17,561 nucleotides of DNA from Casp-Chloro-G3 sp002816715. GTDB taxonomy: Bacteria > Chloroflexota > Dehalococcoidia > Lucifugimonadales > UBA3495. Below are positions 6,720-13,503 of the stretch, piece by piece. The stretch covers positions 1 through 17,561 of the forward strand of contig JAQBUV010000054.1 in NCBI GenBank assembly GCA_027623815.1, written 5' to 3'. The position numbers and the translations under genes are program-made. Below the pieces are notes generated by a model. It was not told where the DNA came from. It searched no databases and was given only the letters and a program-made list of their open reading frames with translations. Positions within the stretch are counted from its first letter, which is position 1; the number at the start of each line of letters is the position of its first letter.

Positions 6720-8123
6720 TTAGGAGAACTGGTACTCCTGAGTAGCGACGATCAACTGGAGGATCTCGCCAACCCGGTTGGAGTATTCCTCAGTTCCGGG
6801 GCTTACCGGGCCGCCCTTCTGGGCGTGCTCAACCAACTGGGCGCGGGTCTCCGGGGCCAGTTCATAGCTGCCGACCATGTCCAGGCAGCGGTCAACCAGG
6901 GCCTCAGGATTGCTGATGTTTTCTGACCCCAGGCGGCTGACAATCTCCTTCACGCCGGGCAGCTTGGTGTTGCCCAATTGGTCGGCGGCGAAGTTGATAC
7001 GCTCCACCAGGGTGCCGCTGTCGATCCACTCTCGGCCAGTGTGCCAGCCTTCAACGGTGGGCGGGTTCATCAAGTCCTGACCCATGTAGCGAATGTTATT
7101 GGCCAGCGGATGCAGGCCCAGCTTGGGCGAGGTAAAGTCCTTGACCAGGCGCATGGTGCCAATAACCACTTCGGTGGGACTCTTCACCTTCTCAAAACGG
7201 GCATTCTTGAAGAATTCACTGTTGAACAGCACCTTCAACATGGCGCCGACGTCATACCCAGAGCGGTAGTACTCGTCTTCCAGCATCTTGATTGCTGCCG
7301 GGTCTAGCGGGGCAGTCCGCTGCCAAGCCGGAACCTCGGCTTCGTCGGCGACGAAGAAGTTGTACAGATGGCGGGCCACGAAGCGAGCGGCGGAAGGCTG
7401 CTTGCAGATGATGTCGATGATGTCATCACCGTTAAGGTTGCCGGTCTCGCCCAGGAAGGTCTTTTCGCCGTCGTCATGATCGTAGCGATTGTAGATGAAG
7501 TTGGCCTCGTACCGGCCATAGGGGTAGCGGGGGATGGCGTTGGTGATGGTCCAGCCGGTGAAGGCGCGGGCCGCTTCTTTAACGTCGTCCTCGCTGTAGT
7601 TGGCGTGGTCGTCCATACCGACACCCATGGCGAACAACTCCAGCAACTCACGGCCCCAGTTCTCGTTGATTGCGCCCTTGTGGCTCATGCAGTTGTCCAG
7701 GTAGAAAACCATGGCCGGGTCGCGGGACAGCGACCGAAGAATTTCGTCGAACTTGCCCATGCCTTTTTCCCGGAACATATTCAACTGGAGTTGTACCTGG
7801 CGGCCATGCTCACACTTGGAGTTGCCGGTGCAGAGGATGCCGTGCCAGAACAAGGCTACCTTCTCTTGCAGGGGCCGCTGAGTGTTGATCATGCGGTAGG
7901 TCCAGTAAGCCTGGTTGACTTCCAGAGCGTTCATGTCTTTCCAGTCGATAAACCGACGCTCCAGTACGTCCATCTCCAGGTCGGGCTGGCTCTCTGGAGT
8001 CAGCAGTTCTTCAACAGTGGCCTCGTATCCCCTGGCGACTCTGCTCTCCAGTTCCTCATACGACGCTCCAAACCCGGCGCGGCGCATTAAATGGGCCATT
8101 AAAGCAATATCTTGTTCTGCCAT
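6720..8123 (-). CDS. DUF1800 family protein
   Basis: A 467-residue DUF1800 protein. Family landmarks in order: HLMRRAGFG (11-19), the FWHGIL helix (92-97), NWGRELLELFAMGVG (155-169), YSEDDVKEAARAFTGWT (176-192), SAARFVARHLYNFFV (244-258), and NPPTVEGW in the C-terminal third. The biochemical role of DUF1800 is not established; it is almost always encoded beside DUF1501, as here (111 bases apart). No signal peptide or membrane segment is seen, matching the signal-less DUF1501 partner. ATG at 8121-8123 is preceded by AAGGAGG with 6-base spacing, a strong site. First gene of the operon, driven from the promoter at 8371-8399. Confidence 0.92.
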   Translation of the reverse strand: MAEQDIALMAHLMRRAGFGASYEELESRVARGYEATVEELLTPESQPDLEMDVLERRFIDWKDMNALEVNQAYWTYRMINTQRPLQEKVALFWHGILCTGNSKCEHGRQVQLQLNMFREKGMGKFDEILRSLSRDPAMVFYLDNCMSHKGAINENWGRELLELFAMGVGMDDHANYSEDDVKEAARAFTGWTITNAIPRYPYGRYEANFIYNRYDHDDGEKTFLGETGNLNGDDIIDIICKQPSAARFVARHLYNFFVADEAEVPAWQRTAPLDPAAIKMLEDEYYRSGYDVGAMLKVLFNSEFFKNARFEKVKSPTEVVIGTMRLVKDFTSPKLGLHPLANNIRYMGQDLMNPPTVEGWHTGREWIDSGTLVERINFAADQLGNTKLPGVKEIVSRLGSENISNPEALVDRCLDMVGSYELAPETRAQLVEHAQKGGPVSPGTEEYSNRVGEILQLIVATQEYQFS

Positions 8124-8360
8124 TCCGTTCCTCCTTCCTGTTTTGGCTGCTCATTGCCGATATGGGGTTATCGACACTTGGTTATCACACTGATGCGGGG
8201 ATTAACTAGCAGGGATTTGCAAAAGGAATTTACACACTTACTTGAGGCAAAAACCATGACCATGCTGATACAGTAAATGTTATTCGCAATAAAACCGACG
8301 ATACGTTAACGTATTCACCCCAATTTTTCCGTTATTCGTAAGTCAATTCTACCTTGGAAT
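8124..8360 (-). promoter_or_regulatory. Long leader of the DUF1800 operon with a palindrome
   Basis: About 240 bases without a gene separate the likely transcription start from DUF1800. The stretch contains a perfect 14-base palindrome, ATACGTTAACGTAT (8301-8314). It is flanked on both sides by direct copies of CGAATAAC (minus strand; 8279-8286 and 8331-8338), centred about 25 and 27 bases from the palindrome. This looks like an operator for a dimeric regulator or a structured leader. I do not recognise a known riboswitch. Confidence 0.4.
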
Positions 8361-8370
8361 CATTATAGTA

Positions 8371-8399
8371 ATAATAATGATGGGAGAGGTGGCTGTCAA
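8371..8399 (-). promoter_or_regulatory. Sigma-70-type promoter of the DUF1800 operon
   Basis: On the minus strand TTGACA (8399-8394), a perfect -35, is followed after exactly 17 bases by TATTAT (8376-8371). A second -10-like TATAAT lies at 8367-8362. The -35 and spacer sit inside a possible large hairpin (GGGAGAGG/CCTCTCCC at 8382-8389 and 8429-8436). Confidence 0.6.
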
Positions 8400-8443
8400 G
8401 GCATTTTTGCTTCTTGAGATTGATGTAGCCTCTCCCAAAGACC

Positions 8444-8485
8444 CTAGTTGCCGCCCAACTGGCGGCGATGCACTCGGAGGGTTCA
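8444..8485 (-). other. UGA codon, in-frame extension and SECIS-like hairpin
   Basis: The UGA (8485-8483) is followed in frame by 12 sense codons and TAG. Starting 16 bases after the UGA, GCCGCC (8466-8461) and GGCGGC (8455-8450) form a 6-bp all-GC stem around the loop AGTTG. The loop begins 22 bases after the UGA and has G at its second position. To my knowledge this fits the general bacterial SECIS pattern: an apical loop about 16-37 bases after the UGA, with a G in the first two loop positions. Recoding is inference. UGA is an ordinary stop elsewhere in this window (LiaF-like, HtrA and the gene at 12593). Confidence 0.45.
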
Positions 8486-8845
8486 ATTGTCCATGACCAC
8501 TGGGATGCCCGCCGCTTCTGCCTTGTCCGCCGATTCCTGATCGACCACCCCGTCCTGCATCCAGATGTACCGGGCGCCGACCGCAATGGCTTCATCAACC
8601 ACCGGCGCCACCTGATCGGAGCGGCGGAAGATGTCCACCATGTCAATGGGTTCCGGCACCGACTTCAGGTCCGGGTAGCTCTTTTCTCCCAGCACTTCAC
8701 TAATCATTGGGTTAACCGGGATGATGCGGTAGCCCTGGGACTGCAAATATTTGGCCACGCCATAGCTGGCTCTTTCCGGGTTGTCCGATAAACCTACCAC
8801 TGCGATGGTCTTGCTGTTTCTAAGCTGTTCCTCAACTAAATCCAT
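8483..8845 (-). CDS. CoA-binding (YccU-like) protein, ending at an in-frame UGA
   Basis: A 120-residue CoA_binding_2/YccU-like Rossmann domain: nucleotide-binding loop VVGLSDNPERASYGVAKYL (17-35), YRIIPVNP (39-46), VDIFRRS (70-76) and IWMQDGVVD (94-102). Family members end in VVMDRC followed by about a dozen more residues. Here the frame reads VVMDN and then TGA exactly at the Cys position. In the same frame it continues TLRVHRRQLGGN to a TAG at 8444-8446, giving a normal family length of 133. Either the UGA is recoded (selenocysteine) or the gene has a late nonsense mutation. ATG at 8843-8845 has AGGAGG 8 bases upstream. It follows the LiaF-like gene by 46 bases, probably in one transcript. 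Confidence 0.85.
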   Translation of the reverse strand: MDLVEEQLRNSKTIAVVGLSDNPERASYGVAKYLQSQGYRIIPVNPMISEVLGEKSYPDLKSVPEPIDMVDIFRRSDQVAPVVDEAIAVGARYIWMQDGVVDQESADKAEAAGIPVVMDN

Positions 8846-8891
8846 TATCCAGCCCTCCTGTTACTCCGTGTTAACCTTCTGAGACAGCCGA

Positions 8892-9647
8892 TCAATCCTT
8901 CACCTCAATGCCGCCGCACAATACCATTCCAGTGACGGTCAGTTCGCCAGTTACGATATTCTCGGTGGCGCTGGGTGGCAAGCGTTTGTCCTCGACTCCG
9001 CCAAATAGAGTGGTGGTTTGCAGGTTGACGATCCAGCCCCTGGGCACTTTTAGCTCAATTCCCCCGCAGACCACCGTGGCGTCGATGACCGCCTCTCCGC
9101 CAGCCAATGCCGCTCCCCGCAGGTCCATTTCCATGCCGCCAAATACCGCCGATATTTCTCCGCCCTGAAATGCCTGAGCAGTGACTCTCTCCTTGCCACC
9201 GCCGAAAATATGAGATGCCCGAAACTGGCTGCGGGGCTCGTTAGCGTCCGGGGTCCCGGCATTTGTAGCGGATTCCTGCGTCTGCCGGGCGGCTCGACCG
9301 CCGCCACGATCTCCTTTCCGACGCTTGCTACGTCCAAAGAGCATCATCAGTCCCACTGCCACCAATGCGACTGGCCAGAGCATCCCGGCATCCAATGCCC
9401 AGATGTCCAAGTTGGACAGCAGGAATAATACCCCGATGGTTCCGACAAGGATCGGCGTCAAACGCAGTCCAGAGCCACAGGCAATGAAACTCCACCCAGC
9501 CCAGATAATCAACAACACAGGCCAATAAGTGCCGAAGATGCTAACGTCCGGGCCCAATACGTTGGTGGTGTCCAGCAGGAACATTACCCCCAGACCCACC
9601 AACACTAGGCCAATCACCGAACGGTCGGAAAGCCTTGATCTCCGCAT
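8892..9647 (-). CDS. LiaF-like membrane protein (DUF5668 plus LiaF-type C-terminus)
   Basis: A 251-residue protein. Four hydrophobic segments (about 11-28, 37-58, 63-81, 87-106) form the LiaF transmembrane/DUF5668 unit. A basic, Gly-rich linker (107-150) follows. The C-terminal domain has regularly spaced beta-helix turns: VFGGMEMDLR, VVCGGIELKVPRGW, LFGGVEDKR and VLCGGIEVKD, typical of LiaF-type domains. LiaF proteins modulate cell-envelope stress signalling with a LiaS-like kinase; no kinase or response regulator is nearby, so the role here is open. The ATG has GGGAG 7 bases upstream. Upstream and cotranscribed with the CoA-binding gene. Confidence 0.88.
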   Translation of the reverse strand: MRRSRLSDRSVIGLVLVGLGVMFLLDTTNVLGPDVSIFGTYWPVLLIIWAGWSFIACGSGLRLTPILVGTIGVLFLLSNLDIWALDAGMLWPVALVAVGLMMLFGRSKRRKGDRGGGRAARQTQESATNAGTPDANEPRSQFRASHIFGGGKERVTAQAFQGGEISAVFGGMEMDLRGAALAGGEAVIDATVVCGGIELKVPRGWIVNLQTTTLFGGVEDKRLPPSATENIVTGELTVTGMVLCGGIEVKD

Positions 9648-9833
9648 GATTTAACTCCCAATAAGCCTAGCTAAATAAATATCAGGCAGGCCTGGGTCGA
9701 TTCCCTTCTGCTCTAGCTTATCACGAACCGAATGGGCGTTTTGGCTGGGGTCAATTTAACCCGCTTATTGAAGGCGGTGTGTATTTTCCTCTTCCTTGAT
9801 GGGGGATCAGTGAGGGGAGGGCGAGGCCGCAAC

Positions 9834-9883
9834 GGTTAGGATGACTTCCCCCCTCATCCTAACCTTCTCCCACCAGGGGAGAA
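9834..9883. repeat. Inverted repeat within the CCCTCATCCTAACC-type element
   Basis: GGTTAGGATGA (9834-9844) and TCATCCTAACC (9854-9864) are perfect 11-base complements around 9 bases, followed by TTCTCCCACCAGGGGAGAA. I know similar CCCTCATCCTAACC...CAGGGGAGAA sequences as dispersed repeats. It lies in the 346-base gap between the cupin and LiaF-like genes, where I see no coding sequence. Confidence 0.65.
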
Positions 9884-9944
9884 TGAATATTTCGCGGTCT
9901 TTGGAAAACATTGGGCTAGCACGCACCGGAGAGTCTGGAACTAT

Positions 9945-9969
9945 GGGGGCAGGATTGAAACCCGCCCCC
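9945..9969. repeat. GC-rich hairpin after the cupin gene
   Basis: GGGGGC (9945-9950) pairs with GCCCCC (9964-9969) with partial pairing inside. It lies 25 bases past the cupin stop and could stop or stabilise that transcript. There is no T-run on the minus strand, so it is more like a dispersed palindrome than a standard terminator. Confidence 0.5.
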
Positions 9970-9993
9970 ACGGTTGCTGGTTATTCTGAACCT

Positions 9994-10356
9994 TTAGCTG
10001 GTCACGCCGGTAATAGTTATGTGGCCCATGTTGGAGGTATGAGTCGCTCCATGCCAGTGGTTCTCCCCAGCCAGCACCTGCACCACATCACCCACCGCTA
10101 CCTCGACCTGCTCGGTCTCGTTGGCGACTATGCCGTTCCCCGACGTTATCACCAGAATCTGATCGGTGGCGTGCTTGTGCCAACCAGTAGTCGCTCCCTT
10201 GCCAAAGTTGACGACACTGCTGCTAAAGAACTTGCTGGCTCCTTCCATGAGGAGTGGTTGGCGAGTCCGGCTAACTGGGCCGCCGGTCCAGCCTTCGATA
10301 GGAGTCGCGGTTGCCACCGGCACATTGTCTATTTCGGAAAGTCTGAGTCTTTTCAT
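9994..10356 (-). CDS. Single-domain cupin
   Basis: A 120-residue cupin_2-type protein. Cupin motif 1 is GWHKHATDQILVITSGNGIV, giving the H-x-H pair with D-Q where a Glu is usual. Motif 2 is GDVVQVLAGENHWHGA, supplying the last His. The metal site is therefore mostly present with one substitution. Substrate unknown. The start is ATG at 10354-10356 with GGAGG 5 bases upstream; a longer frame to 10404 lacks a better site. Third gene behind the two SMP-30-like genes (75-base gap), so it probably acts on the same small-molecule pathway; this last point is inference. Confidence 0.88.
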   Translation of the reverse strand: MKRLRLSEIDNVPVATATPIEGWTGGPVSRTRQPLLMEGASKFFSSSVVNFGKGATTGWHKHATDQILVITSGNGIVANETEQVEVAVGDVVQVLAGENHWHGATHTSNMGHITITGVTS

Positions 10357-10391
10357 GTTTGCCTCCATTAGTTTAGTTTTGTTTCGGAAAT

Positions 10392-10419
10392 CCGGGGCGG
10401 CCATCAGGGTCGGCCCCGG
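10392..10419. repeat. Hairpin between SMP-30 and cupin genes
   Basis: CCGGGGC (10392-10398) pairs with GCCCCGG (10413-10419) around 14 bases, in the short gap between two genes of the same strand. It may attenuate or stabilise the polycistronic RNA, or be one more palindromic repeat. Confidence 0.45.
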
Positions 10420-10431
10420 CGTATCCCCCCA

Positions 10432-11319
10432 TTAACGGGCTGGTACCTTGATGCCCGGTATATTCGTCTGGATGCTGCCCAGCGTGTGCCGGGTGGTGAA
10501 GTACAGGGTCTTCCAATCGTCGCCGCCCCAGGCCATGTTGGTGGTGCCGGGCGCACCGTGGACAATGGTGCCCAGGTGCTTTCCCGAGGCGTTCATCACC
10601 CAAATGCCTCCAGAACCGCCGCAATAGACATTGCCTTCGGTGTCCACCTTCATGCCGTCTGGGTTGCCGGGACGCTCACCGTTCAGATCGCAGAACACCC
10701 GGTCGGTGGCGATCAGCGGCATGCCGTTGGGTTCCAGGTCAAAGGCCCGAATGTGACGGCGTCGAGTGTCGTTGATATACAGCACGCTCTCGTCCGGCGA
10801 GAAGGCCAGGCCGTTGGGGCGAGAGAAGTCCCAGACGATCAGCGTAATGGTGCCCAGGTCCGGCGTCACCTGAAAGACGCCATTGAAGTCCAAATCCAAA
10901 CCCGGAGTCGGAAAACCGGGATCGGTGAAGTAAATATTCCCGTCCGACTTGACCACCACATCGTTCGGACGGTTCAATCGGCGCCCTCGGTAGCTGTTGG
11001 CCACCACCGTAGTGCTGCCATCAGGCTCCAGCCGCGTAACCCGCCGGGTCTGGTGCTCACAGGCCAGCAGCCGTCCCTGGGCGTCGCGGGTCAGGCCGTT
11101 GGCGCGGTCGGTGGGCTCCCGAAACACCGACAGACTGCCGTCCCACTTCATGCGGCGGTTGTTATGAATGTCGCTGAACAGCAGATAGCCGCCTTCCTGC
11201 CACCACAGCGGCCCCTCGGCTGGGCCCATGTCACCGCCAAAGCCATCGGCCAGTTCCTTGATCTCGGCATTGGGCGAGACGATTCGGTCTAGTTCCGCGG
11301 CAACTTTTTCGATAGGCAT
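10432..11319 (-). CDS. SMP-30/gluconolactonase-like protein (copy 1)
   Basis: A 295-residue SMP-30/gluconolactonase/LRE-like beta-propeller. The likely metal ligands are in family positions: E35 (AEGPLWW), N169 (RPNGLAFSPDE) and D221 (PDGMKVD); N119-D120 in NRPNDVVVKSDG is the usual substrate-side pair. Family members hydrolyse sugar lactones or related esters; the substrate here is unknown. No signal peptide. The ATG at 11317-11319 has an AGAGGG site 7 bases upstream. It is the second of two tandem paralogues; I count about 45 identical residues in the first 59 aligned positions, so this is a local duplication. The two copies differ most around 60-75 and 134-147. Confidence 0.92.
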   Translation of the reverse strand: MPIEKVAAELDRIVSPNAEIKELADGFGGDMGPAEGPLWWQEGGYLLFSDIHNNRRMKWDGSLSVFREPTDRANGLTRDAQGRLLACEHQTRRVTRLEPDGSTTVVANSYRGRRLNRPNDVVVKSDGNIYFTDPGFPTPGLDLDFNGVFQVTPDLGTITLIVWDFSRPNGLAFSPDESVLYINDTRRRHIRAFDLEPNGMPLIATDRVFCDLNGERPGNPDGMKVDTEGNVYCGGSGGIWVMNASGKHLGTIVHGAPGTTNMAWGGDDWKTLYFTTRHTLGSIQTNIPGIKVPAR

Positions 11320-11396
11320 AGAATTTCCCTCTCACACTGGATTCCGAGCATTCCTACATTGGATTAACTTAGCGTTCCGTATCTAAACCGTCAACA

Positions 11397-12302
11397 CTAC
11401 CGGTCGGTGGGAGCGGGAATGCCCGGTATCTTACACTGAACGCTGCCCACAGTGCTCCAGTTGGTGAAGAACAGGGTAGTCCAGTCATCCCCGCCAAAGC
11501 ACAAATTGGTGGTAGCGCCTTGACCATGAACCACTGTACCCAGGTGTTTGCCGGTGGAATCCATAACCCAGAGACCGCCCGAACCACCACAGTAAACGTT
11601 GCCTTCTATATCGACTTTCATGCCGTCGGGGACGCCGGGCCGTTCTCCGCGCAAGTCACAGAAGATTCGGTCCGAGGCCAAGGCCAGCGTGCCGTCGGCC
11701 TGCACGTCGAAGGCGCGGATATGCCCCTTGCGAGTATCGTTGATATACAGGACACTCTCATCGGGCGAAAAGGCCAGTCCATTGGGAATGAGGAAATCAC
11801 CTACTAGCAGGGTCAGAGTGCCCAGATCGGGCGAGACCCGGTATACCCCGGAGAAGGTGAGGTCCCACTGCTCCCGGGGGCGGCGGTGCGTCCAGGGGTC
11901 AGTGATGTAGATACTGCCGTCGGACTTGACCACCACGTCGTTGGGACGGTTCAACTGCTGTCCCTTGAAGCTATTTGCCACCACCGTGATGCTGCCGTCC
12001 AATTCAGTGCGAGTCACCCGGCGGCTGTCGTGCTCGCAGGCGATCAACCGGCCCTGCCGGTCACGGGTCAGGCCGTTAGAGCGGTTAGTGTTGGCTTGAG
12101 CCACTGTCATGCCCCTTTGCGGCGACCACTTCATCCGGCAGTTGTTCTGGATGTCGCTAAACAGCAGATAGCCATCCTCTTTCCACCACAGCGGGCCTTC
12201 AGCGGGGCCGTGGTCGCCACCGAATCCGCTGCCCAATTCTTTGATCTCGGTATTGACCGCAACAATGCGCTCCAGTTCAGGAGCAATCTGTTCTATTGGC
12301 AT
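11397..12302 (-). CDS. SMP-30/gluconolactonase-like protein (copy 2)
   Basis: A 301-residue paralogue of the downstream gene with the same active-site positions: E35 (AEGPLWW), N121-D122 (NRPNDVVVKSDG), N174 (IPNGLAFSPDE) and D226 (PDGMKVD). It differs by a longer loop at 60-75 (PQRGMTVAQANTN) and an Arg/Pro-rich stretch at 137-146 (WTHRRPREQW), which may tune the substrate pocket. The ATG at 12300-12302 has AAGGAGG 5 bases upstream. First gene of the SMP-30, SMP-30, cupin unit, with a TATAAT and operator-like repeats just upstream. Confidence 0.92.
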   Translation of the reverse strand: MPIEQIAPELERIVAVNTEIKELGSGFGGDHGPAEGPLWWKEDGYLLFSDIQNNCRMKWSPQRGMTVAQANTNRSNGLTRDRQGRLIACEHDSRRVTRTELDGSITVVANSFKGQQLNRPNDVVVKSDGSIYITDPWTHRRPREQWDLTFSGVYRVSPDLGTLTLLVGDFLIPNGLAFSPDESVLYINDTRKGHIRAFDVQADGTLALASDRIFCDLRGERPGVPDGMKVDIEGNVYCGGSGGLWVMDSTGKHLGTVVHGQGATTNLCFGGDDWTTLFFTNWSTVGSVQCKIPGIPAPTDR

Positions 12303-12319
12303 ACCAACCTCCTTATCGG

Positions 12320-12376
12320 CTTGTACTACGCTTGTACTATGGTGGGAGCATTATAATACCTAGCTGGCTAGCTAGG
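12320..12376 (-). promoter_or_regulatory. Promoter region of the SMP-30/cupin unit with repeats
   Basis: A perfect TATAAT (minus, 12355-12350) lacks a good -35. Instead an imperfect palindrome with perfect outer arms CCTAGC/GCTAGG (12359-12376) covers that place. Just downstream of the expected start, CTTGTACTA occurs twice (plus strand; 12320-12328 and 12331-12339), exactly 11 bases apart, so both copies face the same side of the helix. The arrangement suggests an activator-dependent promoter with a separate operator. Confidence 0.45.
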
Positions 12377-12495
12377 GGAGTGATTTGGCAATGTTTCGGT
12401 CTGAGCGAGTCAATTGGGGTCTGGTTGGGGTCTCTAACTCCGCCGCCACGGAATCCCATTTCCGGGAGATTTACCCCGACTGCCTTAGGGTAATG

Positions 12496-12530
12496 ACACC
12501 CTATTTGACAATAAAACACCCTGGTATGGT
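12496..12530 (+). promoter_or_regulatory. Candidate promoter of the ATPase cassette
   Basis: TTGACA (12505-12510) is a perfect -35. The best -10 is an extended TGG-TATGGT (12522-12530), but the spacing is only 14 bases. The direct repeats ACACCCT (12496-12502 and 12516-12522) bracket the -35 exactly 20 bases apart, about two helical turns, which suggests a bound regulator that could compensate for the short spacer. Confidence 0.35.
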
Positions 12531-12592
12531 TTCAATAGCGGGCGGCTAGACCCGGTCAATCCGCCTCACGTCGAGACACCCCCTGGTGATAT

Positions 12593-13390
12593 ATGCAGAA
12601 TCTGGACGAAAATACTTTAGAGCAGGCCCTGTCCGCCACCGAGACCGATGCAGCGGCTACGCTACGAGCCGCCGGAGCGCTAATGGCCCCCTTGCGCCGT
12701 TTTCGGGCGGCCGCTCAGGTTGGCGACTTGCAGGAACTTCGCTCTTCAATGGAAGCCGCCGAACAGGCCATGAGTCGCCTGGGGAAGCAGATGTCCGACA
12801 CCAAGAGCGGCTGGTCATTCAACGCCCAGAATTACCTGTCCTCTGGCCTCTTTGCCAAGGAAGTAATGAACACCGCGGAGAAGATGGGCGTCACCATGTT
12901 TGAGCGCGACGACCGCCTATTTTGCTACCCGGCCTTACTGCGGGTAATTCCCTCAGAGCGAACGGTGGCTATCGACCGGAGGCGGGAGTGCCACCTTCGC
13001 CCTTCTGTGCTGGTCAATTTACTCAAGGAACTGCAAGACAAGCCGCCCCGCTTCCGTTCGGAGTCGTTCCTCAACGCTTTATTTGAAGCCTACTCCCGGA
13101 TTGTGGGCGAGCGGGTCAGCGACTCTCTGGATATGGCCCCGGTGGTGCCGCTGGTGGACATCTACCAACTGCTCACCTTGCTGCCCGGTCAGGCCAGAGA
13201 ATATTCCAGGCAAGAGTTTGCTCGCGATATCTACCTGTTGCACCGGGGCAACGTCAGTACGACCAAATCCGGCGACCGGGTTAGTTTTCCCATCAGCCGG
13301 GGCGTTCGGGGCAAAACACTTTCAGTAATTGATGAAACCGGCGAAGAACGCCGCTATTACGGCATCCGGTTCACTCAAGAGGGGATTTGA
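12593..13390 (+). CDS. Unrecognised protein, first gene of ATPase cassette
   Basis: A 265-residue protein I cannot assign. Residues 1-85 are predicted helical and Ala/Glu/Arg-rich, likely a coiled coil. A middle part (about 86-135) contains NYLSSGLFAKEVMNTAEKMG and FCYPALLRVIPSERTVAIDRRR. A C-terminal part (about 150-265) has alternating helices and strands, ending in the basic, Gly-rich GDRVSFPISRGVRGKTLSV and YYGIRFTQ; this could be a winged-helix or DNA-contacting domain (inference). No signal peptide or membrane segment. The ATG at 12593 has only a weak GGTGA site. An in-frame ATG at 12683 has GGAG 5 bases upstream and is a real alternative. It sits 113 bases before the Walker-less ATPase relative and is probably cotranscribed. 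Confidence 0.8.
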   Translation: MQNLDENTLEQALSATETDAAATLRAAGALMAPLRRFRAAAQVGDLQELRSSMEAAEQAMSRLGKQMSDTKSGWSFNAQNYLSSGLFAKEVMNTAEKMGVTMFERDDRLFCYPALLRVIPSERTVAIDRRRECHLRPSVLVNLLKELQDKPPRFRSESFLNALFEAYSRIVGERVSDSLDMAPVVPLVDIYQLLTLLPGQAREYSRQEFARDIYLLHRGNVSTTKSGDRVSFPISRGVRGKTLSVIDETGEERRYYGIRFTQEGI

Positions 13391-13503
13391 GTGTTCCCTC
13401 ACCCGCCGGCATATTGGACTTTGCTTGGACTCAGCAATGAAAACCAGCCACCCGATCTGACTGGAAGCGTGGCTTAAACCCTGACCGGAGGAGGCGAATA
13501 GCT

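Noticed and set aside
6645..6926. 93-residue plus-strand ORF beginning MLLTARPELVEG
   Set aside because: Its start is the translation of a dispersed repeat and the remainder is antisense to the DUF1800 C-terminus.
7368..8090. 240-residue plus-strand ORF
   Set aside because: Antisense shadow of DUF1800 with no recognisable domain or start signal.
8483..8845. UGA read as an amino acid throughout (altered genetic code)
   Set aside because: LiaF-like, HtrA and the gene at 12593 all end in UGA at sensible places, so the code is standard and any recoding would be local.
9841..10371. 176-residue plus-strand ORF
   Set aside because: It starts inside a dispersed repeat and runs antisense through the cupin gene; its composition is that of a shadow frame.
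10486..11292. 268-residue plus-strand ORF
   Set aside because: Antisense to the SMP-30-like gene; the conserved propeller motifs are on the other strand.
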